From positions 16,492,001-16,556,000 of the forward strand of contig OZ199838.1 in assembly GCA_964304625.1 (NCBI GenBank): a DNA stretch of 64,000 bases, in the 5' to 3' direction. Position numbers and translations under genes: made by a program. Below the pieces are notes generated by a model. That model had not been told where the DNA came from and ran no database searches. It saw only the letters and a program-made list of their open reading frames with translations. Below, in pieces: positions 1-12,595 of this stretch. The first letter of the stretch is position 1; each line of letters starts with the position of its first letter. Source of the DNA: Kudoa neothunni (Eukaryota; Cnidaria).

Positions 1-1928
1 TTAATTCAGACTAGACATCATAATTTAGATCAAAACAATGGAAACATTGGGGGCTATAAAGATAAAAAATATGGTATTATTTTTATTAAGAAAATGTAGA
101 TATTTATTTATTATAGCTATCGATGAGCCTGAAGCCGCAAATACACTTTTTAGTACGCCAACAACTATAGGGATTACACTTAACCTATCTGCATACAATA
201 CAGCTTCTGTCAGCCCAAAATTTGGTACATGTACTTTAAAGCATTTTCCTGCTGATAAAATCAGAAAGACTCCAGAGGATGTTTTGCAATGCAACGATAC
301 CGATTCTTGTGAAAGTGTTTGTGCTACTCCTTCTACTATAAAGGGGCTGACTGCAGGGAAAGCATACATAATTGAGATCACTCCGACAACCATCAGTAAT
401 CCAGAAAATTTTAAAGAATACTTGTTTTTCAGAACAAGTAAGGAATATATTCATAACACTCATTAAATTATTTTTAGAAGAATCTGGTACATTAACCTTC
501 GCCGACACAGCACCCACACCAACCGACGTGACTGCTGCAATTAAAGCGGTTGCTGGTGACGTTGGATCAGCAACAACTGAACCGACCTGTTCCTATTACG
601 TCAGTATAAAAGATAAAAACACATTTGTAGAGGCAGAATGTGAAGACAGCAACCCATGTAGAGGATTTTGTAAAGACACCAAGAAGTTGATAAATCTAAA
701 CCCTAAAACAAACTACGATATTAAAGTTGTTTCACACAAAGACTATGGAATCAAAATATTTGAAAATATTTCAACTAGTAACAAAATTTTAATTTAAGCT
801 AATATAAATTATATTTGTTAGCTTGGTCAACCATGACTCTTTCCCATAGATTCCTAGATAAAGGGTTTAAAGTGGCTGGAACTTTGACATCCGTTTATCC
901 ACAAGCAATATGTCACTATAAAATAAGAGAAAAAGACGGAGAGACTCTACAAGATGTTTATTCCTGTCCAGCAGTTGTCCCTCCGTCGCCACCGGTCAGT
1001 CCAGCCATTGAAGATATTGTTGCTCCTCCTACACCTACTCAAACTCAGGAAACGACAGAATCTAGGCTGGTCAGCGTTTCAAATTTGTCTGGAATAAAAA
1101 TAGCAAGAGCTGGCAATGTAGAAGCAACTGATGCCACACCCACTGAACCCACTACTACTCAGTCTAGGTTTCCACCTTGCAATATACCGCCACTTTGCAG
1201 AAATATAGTAATTAGTGATGGTTATGAGGCTAATAAAGAATACCAAGTATTGGTGACGGCTGTAGGCCGATCAGAGGAAGTTACAATCAATATTCCTAAA
1301 AGTAACATATAAAGGAATTAATATAGATATTTTCTAAATTGTCATATAAATATAGATTCACTCCCAGAACCATCTCAAGATACAAACAAACAAATTACGG
1401 TAGTTATAGAGAGAGTAGGAGATACGTTAAAAATCACGTCATTGCTTCCAAAAGAAAAGGATGATAATTCAGTATGTCGATGGATACTGAGAGACATCAC
1501 TGATGTTTCTCAACGAATAGTGAAAAAATGTGATTCCAGTAGAAGTAAAGTTCGCAAACTTCCAACTTGCAGATCATTCACTATTGAGGATGTAAGTGAT
1601 ACCAATGATTATCATTTAACACTTATTCACTCCCGAGATCCCAATGTTAAAGGAATTGGAATAATAAAACGAGGTAACTAACAATTAATAGTAATATTAA
1701 TTATTATAATAATTAATAATTTAGGAGAGACCTCTAATCAATCCAGGTACAATTTATATTTTAATGTTTAATGTATTACATTTTTAGGGCGAGCACATCA
1801 ATGTATTAAATTTTGAGTTGACATGTTGGAATAAGTTTTCATTTAGGATTGTTGGAATCATTGTTCCAGTCGCTATTGTTGTTGTAGGGGTTGGATTTTA
1901 CTTTGGTTATATGAAGAATAGAGGATAA
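1..1928 (+). CDS. Surface protein family, copy A (5' part outside window)
   Basis: Copy A of the repeated membrane-protein family; the signal peptide, the first module and most of the second lie left of the window. Exons read as 1-73, 117-437, 478-777, 822-1301, 1356-1673, 1725-1746, 1788-1802 and 1847-1928, with GT-AG introns of 40-54 bp. Joined they give an open frame of 536 residues ending in TAA at 1926-1928. Visible in order: the end of module 2, the cysteine modules of exons 4 to 7, a Pro/Thr-rich spacer inside exon 6, a Ser/Thr-rich membrane-proximal piece, one hydrophobic helix (about 20 residues, rich in V, I and G) and the tail YMKNRG. Odd point: in exon 7 the third module cysteine is Arg (CGC at 1553-1555; VRKLPTC against VCKLPTC or VCRLPTC elsewhere). 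Function unknown; topology suggests a cell-surface protein. Splice sites are inferred from conservation among copies. Confidence 0.85.
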
Positions 1929-2623
1929 CTTTGATTAACTCAGTTTAACATTTGGAACATATTACATTATTTCCTATTAGTTTATAATTAAATATATTAT
2001 AAATATTTGTAAATTTATTTACCAATAATTATCCATTTTATTTGAAATATTGTTAGCATAATATTCAATATTAATTTAAGTCTATCAAGAAATAAATAAA
2101 TGAATATTGACAGAATTAGTTGTGATAATTTTATCATTCAATTATAAATGAAATCAATTGTATAATAATTAATAGGATAATTTAAAGCTTAAATTTTTTT
2201 CACGTAAATAATTTACAAGTTTATTCCTAAGGATTATTTTAACAACACAAATACACTAAATTAAGATTTGTGTGTGATATCTCAGTAAAATTAGCATTAG
2301 TCTAGTTTTTATGTATTTTTATAATCCATTATAGATCTTGAATATTTTATTACAAAATTATTGAAAGAATTTAATTCGTAATTTTTGAAGTTTCATTTTT
2401 CGGACGAAATTACGCTTGGTACATACATGCGTGCTGTCTGTTGATTGATATCACAATTCCAAAATATATCAAAAAATTAGAAAATAAAACGATCTTTGAA
2501 TTCTATAATAAATTAAAAAAGAATTAGGATAGTTCAATTTCATAAGTTTAAATCAAGACCGAACCTAACTACCTTTCCGAATTGAATAACAGATTTTTAA
2601 GCATTGTAATTATTTGATGGATG

Positions 2624-4170
2624 TGGCTATATCTTAGGTACCTGATAATCCTGTCGCGCTATGACCATATTTCAAGGAATGAATATCTCTAAAACCACTG
2701 CATATATTTTGTTCAGATTTTAAATTTTATCTAATATTTACTTAATTTAATTTTTCGTAAGTATTAAAAAAATTTGCAGAAGAATAAGTTTTCAGTAGTG
2801 CAACCATCCTTAGTCTATCAATATCAAGGTGTAATTATATTATATTTTTAAATTTTTCGGTAAAAAAAGCATATTTACTTTTTGAATTATTTAATATAAA
2901 TAATTAATTCTTCGCTTAAAGTAATTTTAGCGTCCATTGTATACCTTCGGGTTAGAATGTCAAAGATGAATTCTAGCATGTTTATATATAGAATATAGTT
3001 TATTTCCTGCGAAGATCTTATATTGTCATAATTAAATGTGATTAATTAAAATTTTGGTTATCTCAAACATTACAATTGGCCTCCAACAAATTTTTTGTAT
3101 TCATTGGTGGGAAAGACATGAAATGAGGTTTTTAATGTGGGTCCTATAATAGAAAATAATGAATAAAATGTTTTAGTTATTATTCACAGAAAAAAAATCT
3201 TGGAAATAAAAAAATTCGAACAGAAGTTAAAATAAAAACTAATTTTTTGATGGTGATGTTTAATCATACTGAATTTTGTGAGGAACTTTTGAGTAAAGCT
3301 ATAAGGTCCCTTAGTCCACTGGGAAAAATAACTAAGAATCATGATGACGTTTATATCGTTCGTGTCCCCAAATAAATTTGATTATTTGTTGACAAATATA
3401 ACATTTACAATTTAATATAGTCGAAAATGTGTGAAATTACAGAAAAAGGAAATCTTTTATGATTTAATTTTTGATAGTGAGAAAGAAGTGTCTCCTGTTG
3501 ATTTGATAGGGATGCCACATATCAACAAGATAAAACCCGAAACAAACAAATGAATTAAAACCCCACAAGGAACGAATAAATAATTGCATTAAAGCTTTAA
3601 ATAGAATACAACAACAATTATAAGTTAAAATATTATTATTGTTGGATTTTTAAACCCCAAAATTCCATCGAAAGTAAAGCCAATTGTAGGGCTAGAAATA
3701 ATTTATTTGTGAACAGTTGCGAATATAAAGATATATAAAAATAATTTGTGACATCAATAAATCGAAAAATACAATATGACATATTAAGTTTATTTTCTGT
3801 ATGTGGAAGCTGTTATATTTTATTATTCCTAACTCACATGATCAAGTCAACATATATTCCATATCTTTTAGAAATACAAAATAACACGAGAAATAAGAGA
3901 ATGAAAATTTTAATATTTTGTTGTCTTATAAATGATAAATTGTTTATTTATAGAAATTTTCAAAACTAGAATAGCCGTGCAAATATTGTTTGGAACAAAA
4001 GAATGCTCCAGCTACAGATTATCAGACGATTTCTCGCTTTAGAGCGAAATTATTTGGCACTTGCGCAAGAGGTACCATCGATCCTGATGTGGAGGGATGG
4101 TTTTAGAGATATTCATTCCTTGATATATAGTCAGAGTGCGATAGGATTATCAGGTACCTGAGATATAGTC
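2624..4170. repeat. Inverted-repeat unit, copy 1 (right arm partly replaced)
   Basis: Left arm about 2624-2700 and right arm about 4097-4170 are reverse complements; the shared core includes GGTACCTGATAATCCT. In the second copy (22064-23600) the arms extend to roughly 205 bp each. Here the inner part of the right arm is replaced by unrelated sequence at about 3965-4098. This could be an old transposon with long terminal inverted repeats, but no transposase is visible between the arms. Confidence 0.55.
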
Positions 4171-5543
4171 ACTCCCTTATTTATTCTAACCCTCGTGTAA
4201 AAAGGGGTCCAAATAGGGTCGAACGATATTAGGATGTATTTTCTTTGACTAATTTTGAATATCCAGTTCTAATGTTTTTCTTATTTTTCTATATAACATA
4301 GATCTATACAAAAAAGTTATCAAGATAACTTTTAAATTTCTTAATCGAATATTAAAATAAAAAAATCTTCCAAAGAAAATGGCGTCTTCATTGATTCAAG
4401 ATGTTTATTTAAAATTTTTGAACAGAAAGACGTAATTATAATATTATTAAGAGAACAATTTGTTGTAAAAATTATTTTATGCCTAAAATGAATAACCCAA
4501 AAATATACACTCAGGTGCGGATATACATATTTTTTGTCAGGTCATGGGTTGTTTTGAAAATAAAGGCGGTAGTATTGACATCCATGACTATGATACACCA
4601 AGTCTGTTTTATTTAACAGAAACTATGGATCAATATATAAAGAAGATTTTGTGTTGGTCGATACTGATGACTCCCTTATTTATAAAAATGGACGTTCGTA
4701 GGGCTAGACGAATCCATCGAAAACGCAGACGCCTCCTGAAAATATGATGTGTTTTAGTCAGGATGTGATTCATTATAACATCCAAAGGATTATTAAAAAA
4801 AGGTTGCCTTTGAGTTCTCTGAAGCGTTAAGAATAAATAAAATAATCACGAATGCAAACATAAATGCATCGAATTGAAAATATCAGGAAAACTATACGAG
4901 TAAAAATTAATATTGCAGAATGATAACAAAAAATGAGATTTATTATGTTTACTCGTTCCCAAGATAAAAAAACTGACCTAGAAGATGACTTGTGTATGGC
5001 TACTTGCTGCAAAGAATATTTAGTTATTCGTGCAAAAGCTTTGACTTATCATTTTTCGATTTACGTTGTTTTTTGAACTCGCGTATAATTCACTTGAATT
5101 ATTTTAACTAACATGTAATGGTAGCATTCTCATCCTTTTTTAACAACAATTATCTTAATACAAAGCCGTACTTCATGTATCAATATCCCCTTATATTTTA
5201 ATTTCGTCGCTATAATATTCTTTTAATTTTATGGTTTAAAATAATTATTCAAAGATCTTAAATGTGGCAGGGGTTACTTTCTAGTTTATTACATTGATGT
5301 ACTCTGTAAAATTAAAGTTATTTGAAATTCGAATAATCATAAAAACCCGTAGAATATAATAAGTATTATAATTAAACTATTACTAAAAGTTAGAGATTTT
5401 TTATGACAATATGCAAAGTATTTAAAATCAATCAATTCAATTTTAATGATTCTCCAATTTTATTAACTTTGGGCTTTACCGCGTATATACGAGAAAATAT
5501 TTTATATGAAATTATCTTTAAAAGGTACGTGTCTTGCAGCAAA
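4101..5543. repeat. Block identical to 23531-24973
   Basis: From TTTTAGAGATATTC at 4101 to the GCAGCAAA before 5544 the sequence equals 23531-24973 at a constant offset of 19430, with no substitution or indel that I could find. Sequence on both sides of the pair differs by substitutions and indels. Open stretches inside, such as 4544-4747 (67 codons), are therefore identical in both copies and cannot be used as evidence of selection. Confidence 0.8.
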
Positions 5544-6051
5544 ACTTTTTTGGAATGTGTAAAAATATTATTACGATAAGTTTATGCAAAAAACACTAAG
5601 ATCCATATGGGCTATTTTACTCGGGGGTATCCGATTTTGGTATACTCGAACGGTAAAGGTAATGGAACGTCATAAGCTTTTCTGTGATAAAAGTACGCGG
5701 ATAGCGCTTGCAAAGGAATCAACGACATAACTGGGAATTAATCACCACAAATAAAGGAATAATAGGTCAAATATCGAAATTATATTGTTTTTTGTTTGTT
5801 CAAATATTGTAAAATTATTAAAATAACATTTAATTACGTTGTATAATAAAAGTTTTAGTCATCAAAGCTTAACGAATATAATTATAAAACAAGTAAGCAT
5901 AGATGCGTTCAGAACTCTTAAAACTGTTTAATTAAATTCTTTCATCCTTATTTGTGAGAATTATGGTAAAAAGTATAAATTATAAATTTATCAGGAAAAA
6001 TAAATTCACAAAAATCAAAGTATGCAATTTTCCAACAATATCAATATATCA

Positions 6052-6155
6052 CATTGTATATATCGATGTATCAAATCCTATTGTTATGTTCATATGAATA
6101 TCAATAGTTAAATCGAAATATACAGTTTAATCTGATTTACTCTCTATACCAAAAA
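6052..6155 (+). promoter_or_regulatory. Conserved upstream block of copy B
   Basis: The roughly 104 bp directly before the ATG are conserved in all four copies whose start is visible (here, 18277, 25524 and 55655), including TCAAATCCTATT, TCAATAGTTAAATCGAAAT and AATCTGATTT. Further upstream only pairs of copies match. This marks a likely core promoter plus 5' leader. I see no standard TATA or initiator element that I would defend. Confidence 0.5.
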
Positions 6156-9107
6156 ATGCAAACTCAGTTAGTCTCGGTTAGTTTATTGATTGCATTTGCA
6201 TGTAATTTGTTTATATTGATTATTTTATTAAAATATTGTAGTTATTAATACAAATCCTACTACGGAAAGTAAACTAGCACCCCAAACTCCTACAAAAATA
6301 CTTTCGTATGACATTGTTGAAAGTAAAGTGTTGTTGGTTTTGACCGGATCGGATTATGAAACGGACTCGAAAAAATGCCTCATAAGAAAAGAGAACGATA
6401 GTGGAAATGGATTCGATCAGATAAGCGATTGTGAGAATAGAGATGCACAGAGTGGGACAGACAAGTGTGTACGTGCTTGTTCAGGAAATGACAATAAAAT
6501 AACGTTTAATGTGCTTTCACCAAGAACAAGATTTATCTATGTATATTCCGGAGCGCAAGCTTCAGATATTCAAGCCAAAAATAATGGCGGAGAGGTTTTT
6601 GGACTTGCTATTCGTAATTTAAATAAAATTATTTATTTTCATTAATTAAAAATAGCGCTCTTGGTGAATCCATCAATAACAGTGTCCATAGATACTAATA
6701 CGAAAAAATTAACGCTTGCAGCCAAGACATGTAAAAAAGTTGCCTGTCCTATTGTTTATAAAGGTATTCAATACGCGGCCGGTACAATGGGAGACAATTG
6801 CGATTCTGGTAACAGCGCCAACCAAGTTGACTTTGACCTTATGATTCCTCATTATGAAATGATATGCACAAATTATCCAAGCTTCTTTTATCATATGCCA
6901 AATCCGTACATGAAAGAAAATATTGACATATACAAACCCCAATATTACGTTACTCACAAAAATGTTGACACTAAGACAAATTATGTCCTGAAATTTACCA
7001 ATTCATTTCCTTCCGAAATTTGTTTATTCAGTATTAAGGATGCTTCAACTAATGCTGGAGAACCTACTAACGAATACGCATCCGTGTGTGGTGGAATAAC
7101 GGGTAAAAAGTGTTATGCACCTTGTGACAATGTTGAATTAACACTTGCTGCGTTCAAACCAATCGTCGGAATATTAATTCAGACTAGATATCATAATTTA
7201 GATACAAGCATTAACAGCATTGAGGGCTATAAAGAGAAAAAATATGGTATTGTTTTTTAAAGTAAATGTATCTATTCATTTATTATAGCTATCGAAGAGC
7301 TTGCCGCTCCGAATACACTTTTCAGTGCGGAAACACCTGTGGGAATTACACTTAACCCCTCTGCATACAACTCAGCCACCGGTACCGATTCAGTAAAGTT
7401 TGGTACATGTGCTTTAAAGCATTTTCCTGCCGATAAAATCCGAAAAGATGGAGGAGAAACCACTAAATGCAACAATAATCAGGCCTGTGGAGAGGTTTGT
7501 GAAACAGCGTCTGTTATACAGCAGTTGACTGCGGGGAAAGCATACATAATTGAGATCACTCCTACAACCATAACTGGTCACACAGATTTTAAAGAATACC
7601 TGTATTTCAGAACACGTAAGTAATATATTCATTTCACTTATTAAATTATTCTTAGAAGAATCTGGCACGTTAAAATTCACTGACGCAGCACCTTCAGCAA
7701 CTGACGTGACTGCTGCAATTAAAGCGGTTGATGGTGACGTTGGATCAGCAACAACTGAACCGACCTGTTCCTATTACGTCAGTATAAAAGATAAAAACAC
7801 GTTCGTAGAAGCAGAATGTGAAGACAGCAATCCATGTAGAGGATTTTGTAAAGACACCAAGAAGTTGATAAATCTAAACCCTAAAACAAACTACGATATT
7901 AAAGTTGTTTCACACAAAGACTATGGAATCAAAATATTTGAAAATATTTCAACTAGTAAAATAATTTAAATTTAAGCTAATATAAAATATATTTGTTAGC
8001 TTGGTCAACCATGACTCTTTCCCATAGATTCCTAGATAAAGGGTTTAAAGTGGCTGGAACTTTGACATCCGTTTATCCACAAGCAACATGTCATTATAAA
8101 ATAAGAGAAAAAGACGGAGAGACTCTAAAAGATGTTTATTCCTGTCCAGCAGTTGTCCCTCCGTCGCCGCCGGTCAGTCCAGTCACTGAAGATATTGCTG
8201 CTCCTCCTCCTACATCTACTCAAACTGAGGTAGCGCAAGAATCTAGGCTGGTCAGCGTTTCAAATTTGTCTGGAATAAAAATAGCAAGAGCAAGTAATGC
8301 AGAAGAAGAGAATTCGACATCCACTGAACCCGCCATTACTCAATCTATGTTTCCACCATGTAGCAAACCACCACTCTGTAGCAATATAATAATTAGTGAT
8401 GGTTATGAGGCTAATAAAGAATACCAAGTATTGGCGACGGCTGTAGGTCGTTCAGAGGAAGTTACAATCGATATTCCTAAAAGTACTATAACAAAATTAA
8501 TATAGATATTTTCTAAATTGTCATATAAATATAGATTCACTCCCAGAACCATCTCAAGATACAAACAAACAAATTACGGTAGTTATAGAGAGAGTAGGAG
8601 ATACGTTAAAAATCACGTCATTGCTTCCAAAAGAAAAGGATGATAATTCAGTATGTCGATGGATACTGAGAGACATCACTGATGTTTCTCAACGAATAGT
8701 GAAAAAATGTGATTCCAGTAGAAGTAAAGTTTGCAAACTTCCAACTTGCAGATCATTCACTATTGAGGATGTAAGTGATACCAATGATTATCATTTAACA
8801 CTTATTCACTCCCGAGATCCCAATGTTAAAGGAATTGGAATAATAAAACGAGGTAACTAACAATTAATAGTAATATTAATTATTATTATAATTAATAATT
8901 TAGGAGAAACTTCGAATCAATCCAGGTAAAACAAATAAAATAATGTTTAATGTAATGTATTTCTAGGGCGAGCACCTCAATGTATTAAATTTTGAGTTGA
9001 TATGTTGGAATAAGTTTTCATTTAGGATTGTTGGAATCATTGTTCCAGTCGCTATTGTTATTGTAGGGGTTGGATTTTACTTTGGTTATATGAAGAATAA
9101 AGGATAA
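6156..9107 (+). CDS. Surface protein family, copy B (complete, 851 aa)
   Basis: Exons: 6156-6201, 6242-6613, 6656-7246, 7289-7615, 7656-7955, 8000-8482, 8535-8852, 8904-8925, 8967-8981, 9026-9107. The joined frame is open (851 residues). Introns are 40-52 bp, all GT-AG; the first seven are phase 1, the last two phase 2. The start is the only ATG before a hydrophobic leader (MQTQLVSVSLLIAFA). Module 1 (exon 2) is 124 aa, module 2 (exon 3) 197 aa, and exons 4, 5, 6 and 7 give 109, 100, 161 and 106 aa. Each module carries a C...C-x(5-11)-C-x(3-4)-C pattern followed by a strand such as LNPKTNYDIKV or LTAGKAYIIEI. Exon 6 holds a Pro/Thr spacer with N-glycosylation sequons (NLS, NST). Exons 8 and 9 are micro-exons (22 and 15 nt). 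One membrane helix and a six-residue tail end the protein. Family and function unrecognised; a surface-exposed adhesion or recognition role is inference from topology. Confidence 0.88.
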
Positions 9108-9234
9108 CATTGATTAACTCAGTTAAACATTTGGAACATATTACATTATTTCTTATTAGTTTATAATTTTATAGTTGAATATATTATAAATATTTGTAAA
9201 TTTATTTACCAGTAATTATCCATTTTATTTGTAA

Positions 9235-12200
9235 TATTGCTAAATCAAGATGAAATTTCTACGGAAGATTTTAATTTCGAATTAATAATTCAAATATATA
9301 TTTTTTTTTGCAAATTGGGCAGAGTATTATCAATCCTCCGTTGTTTTTACCTAGTTTTAAAGCGATCTGCATTGTATGCTTAGTTAAACCTATCCAGAAA
9401 AAATAGTTTATTGTATACGTCTATCTTTATTAGAAAATAACATTTTAACTGTATCTCCTCCACGATTTGTGATAGTCATATATAAAATAACCGATTGATT
9501 GATAAATGTCTTCATAATCAATATCTTTACATTTATATTCAAATTGGTTCCCCATTTACTTCTTCGAATATTTTAAAGCATTTATAACCTAAATTAAATG
9601 TTCTAAACACAACCCAATCGAGTATCTACCGTGGAAAATGAGGTTCATTTTGACTACAATTTACTTTGAAGGTTTCTAATCGTGCAAATTCACTGAAATA
9701 ATAATTAAATATCTTAAAACATATTATTAAGAGATTAATACATAATAGTTAAAATTTAAAAGTCTGATCCCTGTTGACAAGCAAATTTTTGAAAAATATG
9801 CGTCATTATTTCGTCTCGGGTCCATATAAACTTAATTTTACTTACTGAATTAATTATCTTTAAAAGGAAAATGTTGAAAATAATATATTGTAATTTTGGT
9901 TCATTTTGCAATATAAGGAGTCAATCAGTCTCAAAAATACCCTTATAATGGATTGTCATATTGATTTTTTTCTGGTTCTATTGAGTTAAACTTTAATATT
10001 TACTAATAAGGGAACATTTAAAAAAATTAGCACTTGATTATCTTCATAATCATAAATCCTTGAATTCGTTCAAATATAAATAAAGTAAGGGTCACTGTTT
10101 TTGCTTAAAATCGATTTTAGTCGTCGTACTTTTGAAAAATTCAAAATCCTTCGAAAAAGTTGAAATAATTAGTAACCGGATAGAAATTGATAGTTTTTTG
10201 TTGAATGGATCGACTTATAAAGAATGAATTGTGAATTATACTGTAAATATTTCGAAGAAAAATTTTCTCAGAAAATACAATTTCCGAGGAAATGTAGCCA
10301 GAGAAACATAATTAATTAAAAAAGACGTCAAGACACTTCAACAGCTACGTTTTTAACCTTCCGAGTGTCCTTGAGGTCCAATGAACCCCAATGGATGTTT
10401 GAATCATTTGTAGAGGACCTGATTTTACAACAGTGACTTAAATATCATATCTATTCTCTTACTAATATAAGTTCTGTTAAAATATTACAGAAAATTTGAA
10501 TTTGTACGTTCAGGTCACGAAGTAATCAAAATACTTACACATTACATCTTTTGGGCTCCAATGGATTCCACGTTTTTTTTACCAAACAACAAAGGAAAAT
10601 ATGTTAAAACAATTTTGAGAATTGAATAAAACTTTATCGAGAAGAAGCAGAGATAATTTGAAAAAACGACGTGTACTTAAAATACCTATCATTACCGACG
10701 AGCGAAATGCTGCCATACATGGTTCTTAGTGTAATATTTTGGATGAAATTGAATCCGATATCAATGGTTTTTATGATAACTTTTGATAATTTGACTATTA
10801 ACGTCATTCCATTGTTTCTGGAGATAATAAATGCTGTCGAAATATATACGTAGATAAGGATGACATTAATTGGGTTTCTGAGGAATTTCAAATAAATAAA
10901 AGCTCTAAACAAAATATTTTTCAAAGCCTTAAGGTTCCCGTTCCTACGTTTCAAACAGAATCAACTCCTCAATTGATACATTTCTCATATTTCATGGCAA
11001 ATCTTTTTCTCAACTGTTATTTCAAATACTAACAAGTTTGACAATTATAATTATCAGCATTATTTGAGGACTTAGCAAACCAACAGTCGTTGGCTTATAT
11101 TGGAATCCTTGTCTATACGATAATTTTCAGATCTAAATTAAAATCACTCAAATCTCTTTGTCGCGAGTGATGCTGTTATTGTTCAAGGTCTCGAGACAGA
11201 AAAACGAGGAATTTTTTATGTTTGTAGAATTAATTGTGATAAAATCTATTCAAAAGTTTTTTCCGTGATACATTGTAACATTAAAAACTAAAATAATATA
11301 AATATCTCGCATTTTATCTATTTTGAAACAATATGTATTGCGGGTTTTATTGGGCGTGACTATTAAGAAATGAATTATAGAGGAAACAATTTTTAAGACT
11401 TCGTTAATGTGGAATGATATATATGTTCATTAAAACCCATTAAACTAAAAAATAATCCCCAGCCAAGTTTTACCGGTGGCAAAGATTGATAATCGCGCTC
11501 ACACTAGAATTTCTTGTTATTTAGTCTTTTTGTAGGTTAAAAATGTTGCTATTTAATAACTTCATGTATTGTTCAATTATATTATAGATTTTCTTACTTT
11601 TAATGTATAATCGATATATTCAGATAGATCAGTTGACACGTAAACATATCTTTTCTTTTCTCAATGATGTGTTGTCATTTGTTGTTTTGTGTGCTCCTTA
11701 TAAAATATGATAGTGTCTATTTGCACCATGATGTCCAAACCTTGGATTTTCTCCCCAGATCTTGAGATTTTTCTTCTAAACTTGGCTTCTTTGGAGGTCT
11801 TTTCGCTTTAGGCCAACTCTTGGGTTTTTTTGATTATTTACAAAACTATTAAATTATTGAATTCTTTGAGGTGAGTTTATAAATAATAAATTTAAGAATT
11901 AGATAGAATAATCATAATTATTGTTTTAGTGATGGAGAGAATTAATATTATTCCAAATTCTACTAAGATATCACGATCGTCGTCAACGCGCTGTTTTCCG
12001 ATTCTTGAATAATTATTATTTGAACAACTTTAATTATTATTCAGTGGTTGTATTTGGATATTTCAACGCTGTCTTAAAATTTTCTAGTTTTTTTAATTAC
12101 ATATTTTGAAGTTACCGACGTATATTATTTTAAAATATGCGTGAAATTTCGAACGGAGGTCAACAGAGAGGGTGGGATAATGTATTCCAATCAAGATTGG

Positions 12201-12595
12201 TTAAAAGTAGACTTTAAATATTGGCCTGATTAATATGCTAAGGTCAGAAATTCCAGCCACTGAAAATGTTGAACTAATTTATTCATTAAAGGTTAAAACT
12301 GTAAAATGTAAACTCATCGCAAAGCAGTTGATCAGAAATAATAATAATACATGTTTAACGTCGCATCCAACAAATAAACTAATACATGATGTGAACAGCG
12401 GTGTTGTGAGACAACAATACCTTGAGAGCTCGTAAAATAAATCAACCTTCCTAACTGAGGGTTGTGAAGATGTTGAAGACAATTCAATTGACGATAAAAT
12501 TAAAAAACGCATTTAAAATAAAAATTTCTATTATTTTAATAATATTATTGTATTTTCTTTGCAACTTTGGGTTTTTTCCAATAGTCTCATTTGAC
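9235..12595. repeat. 3' flank of copy B, duplicated downstream of copy E
   Basis: About 3.4 kb colinear with 58835-62225 (offset about 49,600) with scattered substitutions and small indels. The match starts about 130 bp after the stop codon, where the flanks of A, C and D take another sequence. It contains a TTAA-ended tract at 10353, an open stretch on the minus strand at 10634-10954 rich in hydrophobic residues that is disrupted in the other copy, and a small plus-strand open stretch at 12235-12435. No complete gene is supported. Confidence 0.75.
12235..12435 (+). other. Small conserved open stretch, unidentified
   Basis: A 66-codon open stretch whose C-terminal portion (LTSHPTNKLIHDV and onward) also reads open at 61816-62061. 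The second copy carries a longer insertion near a TTCATTAA direct repeat without losing the frame. After the stop the same frame continues as an acidic stretch (EGCEDVEDNSIDD), so this may be two exons of a decayed gene or transposon protein. Not recognised. Confidence 0.25.

Larger units (their letters stand above)
1929..6051. other. A-B intergenic region, duplicated between C and D
   Basis: About 4.1 kb with no convincing complete gene. It aligns along most of its length with 21327-25523, so the interval was copied together with the gene ends. It holds an inverted-repeat unit (2624-4170) and a 1,443 bp block identical to the second copy (4101-5543). Short open stretches exist, for example 3187-3375, whose last codons and stop also occur at 22626-22817, and 5401-5720, which is broken here but open at 24833-25156 (107 codons). 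I cannot assign a function to them. Confidence 0.7.

Noticed and set aside
38-466. Reading the plus-strand open frame through 74-116 as coding
   Set aside because: The stretch has GT-AG ends, aligns with stop-containing introns of the other copies, and its removal joins two conserved exons in phase.
25-517. Minus-strand open stretches inside copy A and matching ones in the other copies
   Set aside because: They lie opposite module exons and introns, recur only because the copies are paralogous, and contain no features of their own.
4827-5012. Conserved minus-strand open frame, identical at 24257-24442
   Set aside because: Its identity is explained by the identical block; it has no recognisable domain or splice context.
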